64,000 bases of DNA from Carex sylvatica (GCA_964058845.1 CAXKVR010000017.1:62001-126000), one strand, 5' to 3'; counted from the first letter of the stretch, positions 11,528-24,100 are shown. The notes: generated by a model not told the origin, from the sequence alone. Numbers and translations: made by a program.

Positions 11528-13357
11528 ATGGACGCAACGCTGGATTTCATAAGTAGGTATTTACTGGAAGAAGAAATGGATGAATTAAACATTACCGCTC
11601 GTAAAGAGGAGGATGCTCTCCGGGAGATCGAGAAGCCCTTCTATGAAGTCCTTGGTCAAAAGTACCCATTTTCTCTGGATAAACAGCTGGTAGCTCCTTG
11701 CCAATCAGAAGAAGACAGTAGCTCCACCTTTTGCATTTCAAAAGCTCAAGTTGGCTTCAATTCAACAAGTAAGATCTCCATGCATGACTCATTGATAGGG
11801 ACAATACCAGTCATGGAATTCCATAAAGGAATTAAAGAAGGATTGAAGTTCCTTCCAAATATCAACATTTTGGCTACTGATATTAAAGAGAAGATGATTT
11901 ATGTGGATCATGCTGAGGTGAAAGATGAAAACTCAGTAGGTCTCAAATTGGTTGAAAAAGAAAATGTCAAGGCAAAGTCCAGGTCCATGATTAAAAGGAG
12001 CACAGATTGCAGGGACTTGGATACTTTAGAGGGTCCGAACCGCAAAATGTCCATGACATACTCTGAAGCGCCCAATACAAATGATGTTTATGACAGAGTA
12101 TTGCTCGACCATGGAGAGGACCACATGAAAGAAGAAATTTGGGGTCTGGCAGATATCCTGCAAAAAGAAGCAAGCTCAAACTATACAGCAGAAATCCAAA
12201 GGGATCATACCGATCTTTGCACACTACTTATCCATTGTTCTGAGGCAGTAGCTATATATGATCTGCGTAGAGCTCAAGAGCTACTAAGCAAGATAAGAAT
12301 ACAATCCTCTCCTAATGGAAATGGGATCCAAAGGCTTGCATCTGTCCTTGCTAATGCACTGGAAGCTCGCTTGGCTGGTGCCGGAAGAGAGTATTATCAT
12401 GGACTTATTGCTAAACAAGTCAGCATTCCAGACATTTCCATCCTCAAGGCTCACCATTTGTCCCTCAAAGCAGTTCCATTTGCAAGGGTGTGTTACAGGT
12501 TTTCTAACCACAATATTCTTATTGCGGCAAAGAATGCCAGAAAACTGCACATAATTGATCTAGGTATTAGATTTGGCTTTCAGTGGCCATCTATGATCCA
12601 AGCTCTTGCTAAAAGGGAAGGCGGTCCTCCTCAACTTCGAATTACTGGTATAGATCTTCCTGAGCCTGGGTTTCGCCCTGCTAAACGGATAGAAGATATG
12701 GGACGGAGGTTTGAAGAGTGTGCTAGAAGTTTTAGCGTACCTTTCGAGTACAAAGGAATTGCTTCCCAGTGGGAATTGATTCATATTGAGGATCTTAACA
12801 TTAAAGATGATGAAGTGGTTATCGTAAATAGCATGATGCGCTTGAAGAAAGTAAAAGATGAATCCTTTGAAATGGATAGTCCGAGAAATCGAGTTCTCAA
12901 ACTCATTCGGCAAATCAAACCCCAAGTTTTCATCCAAGGAGATATGTGCAGATCATACAGCCCCAACTTCCTCACCCGCTTTAGGCAGGTCTTGTCAACT
13001 TACTCTGTGTTCTTTGATCTACTAGACACAACAATTCCACGTGGAAATAAAGAAAGGCAGCTGCCAGAAAATATGGCTTTTGTACCTGAGATTATCAATA
13101 TTGTAGCATGCGAGGGGTCAGACTGGATAGAGAGACCAGAGACCCTTAAGCAGTGGCAGCGCAGGAACCTACGAGCCGGCTTTGAACAATTACCAGTGGA
13201 TCCAGACATAGTGAAAGAATGTAATAATATGGTGAGAAATGTTTATGATAAGCGATATTTTATCGAAGAAGATGATAATTGGCTCGTGCAAGGTTGGAAG
13301 GGAAGGATACTTTTTGGTGTGACAGCATGGAAACCAAAACTTGATGAAGGATGTTAA
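11528..13357 (+). CDS. GRAS-family transcription regulator, SCL9/14/33-like (LISCL subfamily), tandem copy 2
   Basis: A 609-aa single-exon frame whose translation is identical to copy 1 (3403-5232), with the same domains and the same short N-terminus. The start is ATG 11528; extension to 11498 would need a GTG start. The identical coding sequence and flanks mean this copy is either newly made by unequal crossover or recently homogenised, and reads from copies 1 and 2 could not be told apart. Function is inferred from family: nuclear transcription co-regulator. Confidence 0.93.
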   Translation: MDATLDFISRYLLEEEMDELNITARKEEDALREIEKPFYEVLGQKYPFSLDKQLVAPCQSEEDSSSTFCISKAQVGFNSTSKISMHDSLIGTIPVMEFHKGIKEGLKFLPNINILATDIKEKMIYVDHAEVKDENSVGLKLVEKENVKAKSRSMIKRSTDCRDLDTLEGPNRKMSMTYSEAPNTNDVYDRVLLDHGEDHMKEEIWGLADILQKEASSNYTAEIQRDHTDLCTLLIHCSEAVAIYDLRRAQELLSKIRIQSSPNGNGIQRLASVLANALEARLAGAGREYYHGLIAKQVSIPDISILKAHHLSLKAVPFARVCYRFSNHNILIAAKNARKLHIIDLGIRFGFQWPSMIQALAKREGGPPQLRITGIDLPEPGFRPAKRIEDMGRRFEECARSFSVPFEYKGIASQWELIHIEDLNIKDDEVVIVNSMMRLKKVKDESFEMDSPRNRVLKLIRQIKPQVFIQGDMCRSYSPNFLTRFRQVLSTYSVFFDLLDTTIPRGNKERQLPENMAFVPEIINIVACEGSDWIERPETLKQWQRRNLRAGFEQLPVDPDIVKECNNMVRNVYDKRYFIEEDDNWLVQGWKGRILFGVTAWKPKLDEGC

Positions 13358-15364
13358 TCTTTTGATATGGTCTTGTAATTTTCCTCTTTTTTTTAAAAAA
13401 AAAATTAAATATTTTTACATTTGCAATGTTGTTGCTAATAAGTTATTTATTCCATTGATAGAATTTCAGTCCCAAATTTGCAATGTTGTTGCATGTATAC
13501 CTCAAATTATTTTTTTTAACATGTTAATCTTATAAGTTATAACTCTACTTCATATAGTGATTCTCAAGGCGATCATATAAATCAAATTAGCTTGAATTTC
13601 GTTTTCATCGATCTTACTTCCTGTCGTTCTCTTCAGATGGTAGCAAAACTGTGTTCTATATACGTTATACATAAAAACCTGTTTATTTTAAAATTGCAAG
13701 TTTGCAACCACCAAACTCTTACGGAAACCTCAATTATATAATACATTAACATGCATTTGGCAGTTACATTATCCTATTTCCTAAAATTTTGCTTTTTATT
13801 TGCTCGGTCATGAAATTAACTACTAAAACATCCTTGATTTGGTACTGCTCTGTTTCATGATCCTCCCAAAGTACAGTACTCTTTTTCTCCTAATATAATA
13901 CGGACCCTCTTCAACATCCTAAGTGTTAGAAATTAATTTTTTCTTAAAAATTATAATATTATTCTGGAATAATTAAAAGAAGCTGCATGAAACTTTACAA
14001 TTTATTTGTCTACTAAATCATTATAATTCTTATAAACACAAACATTTTTTTCCTCGCATAAAATTAAATAACACTATATTTTATTTATACGGTCTTTTCA
14101 ATTCTATTTTTTTTTTAACTCCACTCCTGAATACACCTCCAAATTATTATTTTTGGAAAAATTAAGTAATTTTGTGACAACATGGCGAATATTTTATATA
14201 GAAAGAATTGGTTTTAGAAATTTCAAGTATATGTAGTTCTTATTGTTGTCGATGTAAATTCCTGTTAAGTTGGCCGGCCTAAGGATTCATTAAAACAATA
14301 TAAATGTAAATATACACATGAGGTTTTGTATTGATGTTGGCTATTTTAGAGAACAATTGTATACTGTTCATACAAAAATTTATTGTGATCATAAGGGACT
14401 GAAACCTCTCTTAATAAATAAATGAATTACGCAATTGAATGAGGTCATGCATACAACATTTATGTTTGATTAGTGCTCGTTCACGGCTGGTCTCTGAATT
14501 ACAAGGTGTTCGGTGTGAATGGAAACTATGAGAATCCACTCAAAGTGAAGTTTTGACCCAGTAAAACTAAAACTGTAGCTAGTCAAAAATCAAATATACG
14601 TTGATTTTTGTATTGTTTAATTGTGAATTTCTTCTAGATGAAAAATTGTTGGTCTAATCAGTCTTAACAATAAATCTACTTTTGTACTGATTCACTCTCG
14701 TATTGAGTTGCATGCATATAATTATTATTTTTTGCGGCATGGATATGTTGACAACTGAAATATAGATAGAGTATGATGATTATTGTAGAAATTAAAAGAA
14801 CGTCAAATAATAAACAAATTTTTTATTTTTTTACATGTAGAACTACAAAAAGAATAAAATTAGACAACCAAAATTTGAAAATTATAATTTATCAGAGAAC
14901 ATTTCCTGATTTTATGTGACTTCTGTAACTTAATTTTCTATAAACTTTTATTATTATTCTATGGCTTCTTATATTTTAAATGTGGCCTCCTGTCATCTCT
15001 AGTTTTTAGGACTAGTTTGCTGGTAAAGTTTTCGGCACAAAAATTATAATCTTGCCAAAACCACATTTCTTTTTCCCAGCCCCTCTTCAATGATAAATTA
15101 AAAGTTACAGCTTTGTACATGTATAATATAAGATTTTTCATAACTTTTTATAAATATGGTTTTCCTTGTCCGAAAGTCTAGTATGGACTAAGTAATAAAA
15201 TATTTTAAGTTTCGGAACCAACATGAAAATTTTGCTTAGAATACACATCCTCTCCTAAAATTAAAAAATTTCCACCGCGTACTTTACTCTCCTAAAATTT
15301 TCAACGCGTACCATTCTTTGAATATTGAATACATGAACAATACCAACTTAAGAAAAGAAAAAAT

Positions 15365-15687
15365 GTGAACAAATGGTACAAGGCCACGCGGCCAGTGTTG
15401 AGTGAGACACCACCTTCTTATTCTCCCTTAATTAAAGGGCTTCCTTCTCTCTCCCGTAAACGAAAGAAAAGTAAATAACAAGAAACAAGTAAAAAAATTG
15501 GTAAAAAAGAGAGAAGAAAACAGAGAAGTTGGTTGGTTGAGCTGGTGATTAAATCACCGGATGGATGTGCTCTTATTCTCTCAATGCAACTAGTGCTATT
15601 TTTTGGTATTCCTCTATTTCAATTATCATTTCCATTTCATTTGATTTGGTTGATTTTGCTGTAAATTGAATTAGAAAGTCTTGTTTG
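15365..15687 (+). promoter_or_regulatory. Possible promoter and 5' leader serving GRAS copy 3
   Basis: Counterpart of 7240-7562 at +8125 bp, with the same CT-rich patch and donor-like GTAAGT. It lies upstream of copy 3. No equivalent exists downstream of copy 3, which fits a role as the upstream part of each gene rather than a downstream part. Inference only. Confidence 0.25.
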
Positions 15688-18061
15688 TAAGTTGGAAATT
15701 AATTAATTAGGTTAAAATATATAAAGTTAAGATCATGTTCAAATTAACAGAAAACTTGTTTAATTATGCATGTTAATTGAATTGACTAAGGCCTCCTCTT
15801 TTTCCATGTTTTCTTAAATCGAATCTGAACCATATAATTATGGTGGTGCTTAAATTACTTATGTTGGTTTTAGTTGAGATATCTAGCACGTAACAAGGTT
15901 ACGTTGGTGATTTGATTCTCGAATCTTTGGTTTAGAACTCATCTCTAGTTATACCTTTTTGGCATGAACAACTTATCTTGTACCTACTATTTAATTGTTT
16001 TCTAATATGTTAATAAGCGGTTTGCATGGTGCTCCGTACAATATGAAAACTGGTACCTATCCATACCAGATGAATTCGGTTACTCGTATACTTATATAAT
16101 TTTCAGTGTCGTGATTGTAAATAAATGTAAAGTAGAAGGTTGAATTTGCAAAAATATTTGTAGTTGGTAAATAAAACCATTTAGAGGGGCCTCGGTGCGA
16201 ATTTACATATATAAAGATCAATTGTAAAAGTTTAAAGGAAATTGAAATTCATATGACAGAGCTCAGTTGAAATAAATACTGAAAATGAATTGGATTTTAA
16301 TGATTGATTGGACTTAAAATGACTTGGACTAGATTTATTGGACTGAATATATGGAGCACTCTAAAATATAAATAAAACACTAACGAATGTTTTATCAGAA
16401 ATAATGAACATAGCTTATTGAATAAGCACATAATTGAGATTTAAATATTAGAATACGTAAATTGTTATGTTGTACTTAATTAGTATAAATATTGATCATG
16501 ACATATGTATATATATTATTTTGTTATAAGTAAAACTAAGTAAGAAACTGACAAGACAGAGTATTTTGGAAGAATAGACTGCTAGTGATCTCACCTGTTG
16601 CCCTACGATATCAAGTGCGAGGTTACTGGATTAGTTTGAGATTCATGACTAGAAATTAAATCGTAACTCGCTGTGCATTTTGAATATTTGATTGACTGCA
16701 TTGTTTGAACTGTTGCATCATATGCGTAGCCCAATACAATTGAAACTGAATTACAGGTAAGATTGCTGACAATCATGTTGATATTGTTTATCGATTGATT
16801 GATTCGTATTGCAAATGATTGATTGAGACCACAATGATTGAATTGATTGAATATTGAATACTGTAATCCTTAAACCTCCATATAGTGGAGAAAAATGATT
16901 AATATATTGTAAAGTCTAGCTAGCTACTATACTTTACTCCATGACCCTTATGCGCATATGTAGAATAACTCCAACTGAACCCAGTACCGGTTGGGTAAGG
17001 GATATTGAATAAATATTTATTATGACTATAAGACAAATGAACTGTGGTAACTGTCTTATCATTGATTTTCTTGCCGATAATGATAGTATTGTAATATTGG
17101 TTTCGTGAACAAATTATCATGATAGTTAGAACAATATAAGCCTTGACACGACATAATGACAATATTGTAACATTGGTTTCGTATTGGTTCCATTAATAAA
17201 TTATCAAGATAGTTATAATAATATAAGTCTTGACACGACATATACATGTTATGATATATGTCAGTATTACCAGACTAGAAATTATAAAGTTAAGAAATCA
17301 AATGTTACTAGACAAAGTGGTTGTAAAGATTGTCCCAACATTACTAGATTTTGACCCAAACCATTTATTCTGATAAGATCCTTAGATAATCAGATAATCA
17401 GAGTTTAAAGTTTAAAGGAAATTGAAATATTAGGAGTTCATTTGCATTCGTTATTATGAAATAAACTATTAGTTTCTTGTGCGGTAATTTCATTCTGAAT
17501 GTGAATTTTCTTAGAATCCAATTATCTGAGTGGCAATCAGCACTAAGAAATAATTTATTATTTCTCACCCATTTTCATTGTGGGATTTACAGGTTCTTTT
17601 AGACGATGACAAAGAAATGCTTTTGGGGTTATAATTGCCAGTAGGGCCATCTAAAGGTATGGAATTTTGGTTTATTATATATGACAGGGTGTAGAGAGTA
17701 TATCTCTACCATCATCCACTATAAAATGTTATATAATTATTGTAAATAAATTTTAATTATAAATAAATTGGGATGTGGCAAAAATAATGGATGCTATTAG
17801 TAATGCATGAAAAGATTCATGACTTATGTTACATATATTAAATGATAAATAGACGCAGTAGGTTGTCACATTTCCAAATCGGAGATGTGACAACTACCCA
17901 CGTTTTCGATCGATTTTGAAAACTGGACAAACCGGTGGTATTTTCACTGATTTTGACCAATCTTTTCGGCAATAAAATAACAGAATTGTTAACTATTTAA
18001 CCAGTGAAAAACTCACCGGTACTAAGCCACAATTTGATTGATATCTCAGTTTGTTCGATTC

Positions 18062-19192
18062 AAATTTTAGATATATATTATTTTATTTTATGATTATTTT
18101 TACCGAACACTCGAGAAATTTAATCCCTGATAGTCCAAAATTATTTTTTTATTATAAAGAAATTTAATTAGATATATTTTATTTTATGGTATGGTTATTT
18201 TTCACCAAAGACCTTAAAAATTTAATCACCGATAGTCCTAAATTATTTTTTATTACAAAGAAGTTTAATTAGATATATTTAATTTTAAGATTATTTTTCA
18301 CCAAAAACCTTAGATATTTCATCGCGGATAGCCCTAAATTAATTTTTTTACAAAGAAGTCCAATTAGATATATATTTTATTTTATGTTACTTTTCACCGA
18401 AGACCCTAGAAGTTTAATATCTGATAGTCCTAAATTAATTTTTATTACAAAGAAGTCCAATTAGATATATATTTTATTTTATAGTTACTTTTCACTGAAG
18501 GCCCCAGAAGTTTAATCCCCGATAGCCCTAAATTAATTTTTATTAGAAAGATGTCCAATTAGATATATTTTATTTTATTTTGTGGTTATTTTTCACTGAA
18601 GACCCTAGAAGTTTAATAGCCGGTAGCTCTAAATTAATTTTTATTACAAAGAAATCCAATTAGATATATTTTATTTTATGGTTATTTTTCACCGAAAACA
18701 CTAGAATTTTAATCGCCGATTTGACTTCGGTGAAAAATAACCATAAAATAAAATATATATCTAATTGGACTTCTTTATAACAAAGATTAATTTAGAGTTA
18801 TCGGCGATTAAACTTTCAGGATTTTTGATTAAAAATAACCACAAAATAAAATAAAATATATCTAATTGGATTTCTTTGTAATTAAAATTAATTTAGGCTA
18901 TTAGTGATTAAATTTCTAGGATATTCGGTGAAAAATAACCACACCATAAAATAAAATATATCTAATTGATCTTTTTTTGTAATTAGAATCTTCAATGAAA
19001 AATAATCATAAAATAAAATACATCTAATTGTATTTCTTTGTTATAAAATTTCATTTTGGACTATCAGTGATTTAATTTTTAGGATCTTCGGTAAAAAATA
19101 ATCTAAAAATAAAATAAAATATATCTAATTAATTTTTTTTGTAATAAAAATTAATTTAAGATTATCGACAATTAAATTTTTAGAGTCTTCGG
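18062..19192. repeat. Head-to-head minisatellite (foldback array) upstream of GRAS copy 3, contracted
   Basis: Same direct-then-inverted design as in units 1 and 2, but only about six direct copies. The loss of ~190 bp is close to two repeat units and falls between the units that are numbers 3 and 5 in copy 1. The inverted half keeps about five copies. Confidence 0.87.
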
Positions 19193-19453
19193 TTAATTTT
19201 AACCATGCGCCATCTGAGAAAGGACCGGCTGAATTAAATTAAGGTTATCAGCGATTAACAAAATATATCTGCACTGAATTTGGTTCGCTGAATTTAAGTC
19301 CCAGGTCAATGTTATCAAACCACTCAACCACTAGTGTGATAACTTTAGCCAGGCAAAAAAAAATTGAATCCCACATATTTTACACAAATTGCCCCTGAAA
19401 ATAACCAAATAACAATCTTGTGCCGAACACAGGTAAGCAAGCCTTTCTGATCG

Positions 19454-21283
19454 ATGGACCCAATGCTAGATTTCATAAGTAGGTATTTATTGGAAGAAGA
19501 AATAGATGAATTAAGCATTACTGCTCATAAAGAGGAGGCTGCTCTCCGGGAGATCGAGAAGCCCTTCTATGAAGTCCTTGGTCAAAAGTACCCATTTTAT
19601 CTGGATAAACAGCTGGTAGCTCCTTGCCAATCAGAAGAAGACAGTAGCTCCACCTTTTGCATTTCGAAAGCTCAAGTTGGCTTCAATTCAACAAGTAAGA
19701 TCTCCATGCATGACTCATTGATAGGGACAATACCAATCATGGAATTCCATAAAGGAATTAAAGAAGGATTGAAGTTCCTTCCAAATATCAACATTTTGGC
19801 TACTGATATTAAAGAGAAGATGATTTATGTGGATCATGCTGTGGTGAAAGATGAAAACTCAGTAGGTTTCAAATTGGTTGAAAAAGAAAATGTCAAGGCA
19901 AAGTCCAGGTCCATGATTAAAAGGAGCACAGATTGCAGGGACTTGGATACTTTAGAGGGTCCGAACCGCAAAATGTCCATGACATACTCTGAAGCGCCCA
20001 ATACAAATGATGTTTATGACAGAGTATTGCTCGACCATGGAGAGGACCACATGAAAGAAGAAATTTGGGGTCTACGAGAAATCCTGCAAAAAGAAGCAAG
20101 CTCAAACTATACAGCAGAAATCCAAAGGGATCATACCGATCTTTGCACACTACTTATCCATTGTTCTGAGGCAGTAGCTATATATGATCTGCGTAGAGCT
20201 CAAGAGCTACTAAGCAAGATAAGAATACAATCCTCTCGTAATGGAAATGGGATCCAAAGGCTTGCGTCTGTCCTTGCTGATGCACTGGAAGCTCGCTTGG
20301 CTGTTGCCGGAAGGGAGTATTATCATGGACTTATTGCTAAACAAGTCAGCATTCCAGACATTTCCATCCTCAAGGCTTACCATTTGTCCCTCAAAGCATC
20401 TCCATTTTCAAGGGTGATTTACTGGTTTTCGAACCACAATATTCTTAATGCGGCAAAGAATGCCAGAAAACTACACGTAATTGATCTTGGTATTGCATTT
20501 GGCTTTCAGTGGCCATCGCTGATCCAAGCTCTTGCTAAAAGGGAAGGTGGACCTCCTCAACTTCGAATTACTGGTATAGACTTTCCTGAGCCTGGGTTTC
20601 GCCCTGCTAAACGGATAGAAGATATGGGACGAAGGTTTGAAGAGTATGCTAGAAACTTTAGCGTACCTTTCGAGTACAAAGCAATTGCTTCACAATGGGA
20701 ATTGATTCAAATTGAGGATCTTAACATTAATGATGATGAAGTGGTTATCGTAAATAGCATGGTTCGCTTCAAGAAAGTAAAAGATGAATCCTTTGAAATT
20801 GATAGTCCGAGAAATCGAGTTCTCAAACTCATTCGGCAAATCAAACCCCAAGTTTTCATCCAAGGAGATATGTGCAGATCATACAGCCCCAACTTTCTCA
20901 CCCGCTTTAGGCAGGTCTTGTCAACTTACTCTGTGTTCTTTGATCTACTAGACACAACAATTCCACGTGGAAATAAAGAAAGGCAGCTGCCAGAAAATGT
21001 GGCTTTTGTACCTGAGATTATCAATATTGTAGCATGCGAGGGGTCAGACTGGATAGAGAGACCAGAGACCCTTAAGCAGTGGCAGCGCAGGAACCTACGA
21101 GCCGGCTTTGAACAATTACCAGTGGATCCAGACATAGTGAAAGAATGTAATAATCTGGTGAGAAATGTTTATGATAAGCGGTATTTTATCGAAGAAGATG
21201 ATGATTGGCTCGTGCAAGGTTGGAAGGGAAGGATACTTTTTGGTGTGACAGCATGGAAACCAAAACTTGATGAAGGATGTTAA
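19454..21283 (+). CDS. GRAS-family transcription regulator, SCL9/14/33-like (LISCL subfamily), tandem copy 3
   Basis: A 609-aa single-exon frame starting at ATG 19454 (MDPMLDFIS) and collinear without gaps with copies 1 and 2. By eye 36 residues differ from copy 1, 21 of them within residues 262-449 (leucine-rich regions and VHIID core). At several of these sites copy 3 looks more like the family norm (SPFSRVIYWFSNHNILNAA, VIDLGIAFGFQWPSLIQ), so it may retain the better-conserved sequence. All GRAS blocks are present, ending in the SAW block before residue 603. The upstream GTG frame seen in the other copies is interrupted here (a stop lies between), which supports the ATG start. Function by family only. 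Confidence 0.93.
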   Translation: MDPMLDFISRYLLEEEIDELSITAHKEEAALREIEKPFYEVLGQKYPFYLDKQLVAPCQSEEDSSSTFCISKAQVGFNSTSKISMHDSLIGTIPIMEFHKGIKEGLKFLPNINILATDIKEKMIYVDHAVVKDENSVGFKLVEKENVKAKSRSMIKRSTDCRDLDTLEGPNRKMSMTYSEAPNTNDVYDRVLLDHGEDHMKEEIWGLREILQKEASSNYTAEIQRDHTDLCTLLIHCSEAVAIYDLRRAQELLSKIRIQSSRNGNGIQRLASVLADALEARLAVAGREYYHGLIAKQVSIPDISILKAYHLSLKASPFSRVIYWFSNHNILNAAKNARKLHVIDLGIAFGFQWPSLIQALAKREGGPPQLRITGIDFPEPGFRPAKRIEDMGRRFEEYARNFSVPFEYKAIASQWELIQIEDLNINDDEVVIVNSMVRFKKVKDESFEIDSPRNRVLKLIRQIKPQVFIQGDMCRSYSPNFLTRFRQVLSTYSVFFDLLDTTIPRGNKERQLPENVAFVPEIINIVACEGSDWIERPETLKQWQRRNLRAGFEQLPVDPDIVKECNNLVRNVYDKRYFIEEDDDWLVQGWKGRILFGVTAWKPKLDEGC

Positions 21284-22336
21284 TCTTTTGATATGGTCAT
21301 GTAATTTTATTTTATTTTTAAAAAAAAAATTTACATTTGGAATGTTGTTGCTAATAAGTTCTTTATTCCATTGATAAAATTTCAGTCCCAAATTTTATTG
21401 AAGACTAGTCAATACTTTTTTGGGTTACTTTAGAATTATCTTTAAAATAATTATAGTGTAATTCATGTATACTTCAAGCTATTTTTTTTATCATGATAAT
21501 CTTATACATAAAAACCAATTTATTTTAAAATTGCAAGTTTGCAACCACCAAACTCTTACGGACACCTCAATTATATTTTACATTAAACATGCAATTGGCA
21601 GTGACATGATCCTATTTTCTAAAATTTTGCTTTTTATTTGCTCGGTCATGAAATTAACTACTCGAAGATCCTTGATTTGATACTGCTCTGTACTAACCTA
21701 ACAAATTATAATGCTCTGTTTCATGATCCTCCCAAAGTACAGTATTCTTTTTCTCCTAATCTAATTGGGACCCTCTTCAACATCCTAAGTGTTAGAAATT
21801 AATTTTTGATTTTTTTCTTAAAAATTATAACATTATTCTGGAATAATTAAAAGAAACTACATGAAACTTTCCAATTTATTTCTCTACTAAATCATTATAA
21901 TTCTTATAAACACAAACATTTTTTTTCCTCGCATAAAATTAAATAACACTATATTTTATTTATACGGTCTTTTCAGTTCTATTTTTGTTTTTTAACTCCG
22001 CTCCTCAATTCACCTCCAAATTATTATTTTTCGAAAAATTAAGTAATTTTGTGACAACACGGCGAATACACTATTAATATTATATATCAAAAGAATTGAT
22101 TTTAGAAACTTCAAGTATATGTAGTTCTTATTGTTGCCGATGTAAATTCTTGTTAAGTTGGCCGACCTAAGGATTCATTAAAAAAATATAAATGTAAATA
22201 TACACATGAGGTTTTGTATTGATGTTGGCTATTTTAGAGAAGAATTGTATACTGTTCATACAAAAATTTATTGTGATCATAAGGGATTGAAACCTCTCTT
22301 AATAAATTAATTAATTACACAATTGTACGAGGTCAT

Positions 22337-24100
22337 GTGTCCCAAACCAGGAATTTTGGATTTAAGGTGTGATCAACCTTGCCTCGTGCTTAATCAGCAC
22401 GCAAGGCTAATCATAAAAATAATAAATCAAACAACAGCGAAATCATAATAATATAAATATCAAGCATCAGTCACATAGTGAATAAATAAACATACACATA
22501 CACAACATATAGTTCGATCCATTTCGGATCCAAATAACATCAACTACAGAAGGTGATACATGATCTATCGAGCCCATATATATAACATAGGAAGTACAGA
22601 ACTGAACTCGTAAACCTAATCAAAAGCCTAACCCTAACTAAGTCAAGTGGTGTGGCCCTCGGGAACAGCTCCTGACATCTCCTGTTACGGACCGCCAGGA
22701 CCTGTACCTAAAATCCACGAAATAACTTGTGGGTGAGCGACGAATTGCCCAGTATGTGACCCAGAATTATCCCCTCAGGGATCCTCTACGGTCAAAGCAC
22801 TTTTAATTATAAAATGAATAAACTTTAAAATATGCATATGTGTGAACCTATATTAATATCTAATAAAATTTATAATACTTTTAAATGATACCATGATGCG
22901 ATTATTCTATTATGCCAACATGCGGAATAACCCAAAATAAAATCAAAGTATAATATCAGATAGAAATCAAGTCGGAATCCAGTACTTCTAGCACTGTGTG
23001 TCCCAAAATAGAATAATAGTAATAGTAGTACAAATTAAATAAATATCACCCCGTTCCGTGCCAATAGAATCAAAAGATCCGAATGATATAATCAAGGACT
23101 GCGATCATAGGCGCAATGATACACATTGCCTAGTGACATCGAGCATTGCCCACAAGTTATAAGCACGCTAGCCGATGGTTATATCAAAATTCGGTGTGTC
23201 ATCTCGCATAACGATTCATCACCCAAACATATAAAATAGGAGAAATCATACAATGCAAGTCGTAAAATTATTAATCTCTTCCCTCATGAGCAGGAGAGAA
23301 CTCTACCGTTCGACCAGACCAATAGGACCAAGGGCTCGCATCCAGCCCCATACATCAAGGCTCATCGACCTTATGCACTTGCACTTCATTCCTCAAGGTC
23401 TGCATTGGGCCTTGGGAACTTCCGTTCTAGGCAAAGTAGCTCCTAATGTAGAGAAGGAATAAATTTCTGAATCGTACCATGCCACAGAACTCGAGATCAG
23501 AACTGCTCACGTCAAATAGTAAAATGATCGAAAATGATACATAATCAAATTTTATACATATAATATAAATCTTAAGGCCATCTGAGAATCAAGTGACACT
23601 CAGCTCAGTGGCTGTCGGGCCGTCCCATGCCAAGTGACACCGAGACGGAACGAAGTCACTCGGCCTTGCTCAGCTCTCACCAATGCATGCGTATGCACGT
23701 AATATAACAATAATAATAATATATTGTCTTCTACGAGAAGAAGACAACTAATAACCTAATATATATATATATATGACATTACTATCTTTCAATACAGTAA
23801 ATTCAGATTTTTTTAGGGTTTATGCAATTTTACCTACAGTGCAGAAAAAGAATAAACATGATCTATAGTTTAATGCAACTACTTAAATAAATAGTACAGA
23901 TGTCAAGTCAGATGGATCAACTGGTAAGAGTACGCCCACGAAAAGAATAATTCAGATATCCCACACCTGTAGGGCTGGAGACTCTGTGGCTAACCCTCAG
24001 TGAAATCAGTGGGCTCCGCGTATGCTCCGAACTACGGGTCAGCAGGATCAATCCACAGATCAGACTCGTACGGGGCTTGCTGATCTGAAATTACGTAATT
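22337..24100. mobile_element. Repeat-derived segment, probably LTR-retrotransposon LTR or fragment
   Basis: Begins abruptly where unit 3 homology ends, with TGTGTCCCAAACCAGG, a start typical of LTRs. It contains the stretch aacttgtgggtgagcgacga and a later tgcccagtatgtg, a pattern I associate with plant Ty3/gypsy LTRs. It is GC-richer than the surroundings and has no long open frame. I could not find the far end or a target duplication, so the limits and class are uncertain. The frame at 23253-23462 is not gene-like. Confidence 0.45.

Larger units (their letters stand above)
8126..16250. repeat. Tandem segmental duplication, unit 2 (carries GRAS copy 2)
   Basis: Second copy of the 8125 bp unit. 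Its body matches unit 1 in everything I compared, including the whole GRAS frame. The tail (16018-16250) differs from the unit 1 tail by six substitutions. Non-coding stretches 8126-9880 and 13358-15365 repeat those of unit 1 and show no gene. Such high identity means either a very recent unequal crossover, recent conversion, or a duplication made during assembly. Confidence 0.95.
16251..22336. repeat. Tandem segmental duplication, unit 3 (diverged, truncated; carries GRAS copy 3)
   Basis: Homologous to units 1 and 2 from the same starting point, with scattered substitutions and small indels (for example a ~13-bp gap near 16275 and a ~190 bp loss in the foldback array). Homology stops at about 22336, just after the shared word aggtcatg. 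The ~1.8 kb that follows this point in units 1 and 2 is absent and unrelated repeat sequence takes over. Positions 16251-18000 and 21284-22336 are non-coding. Confidence 0.92.
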
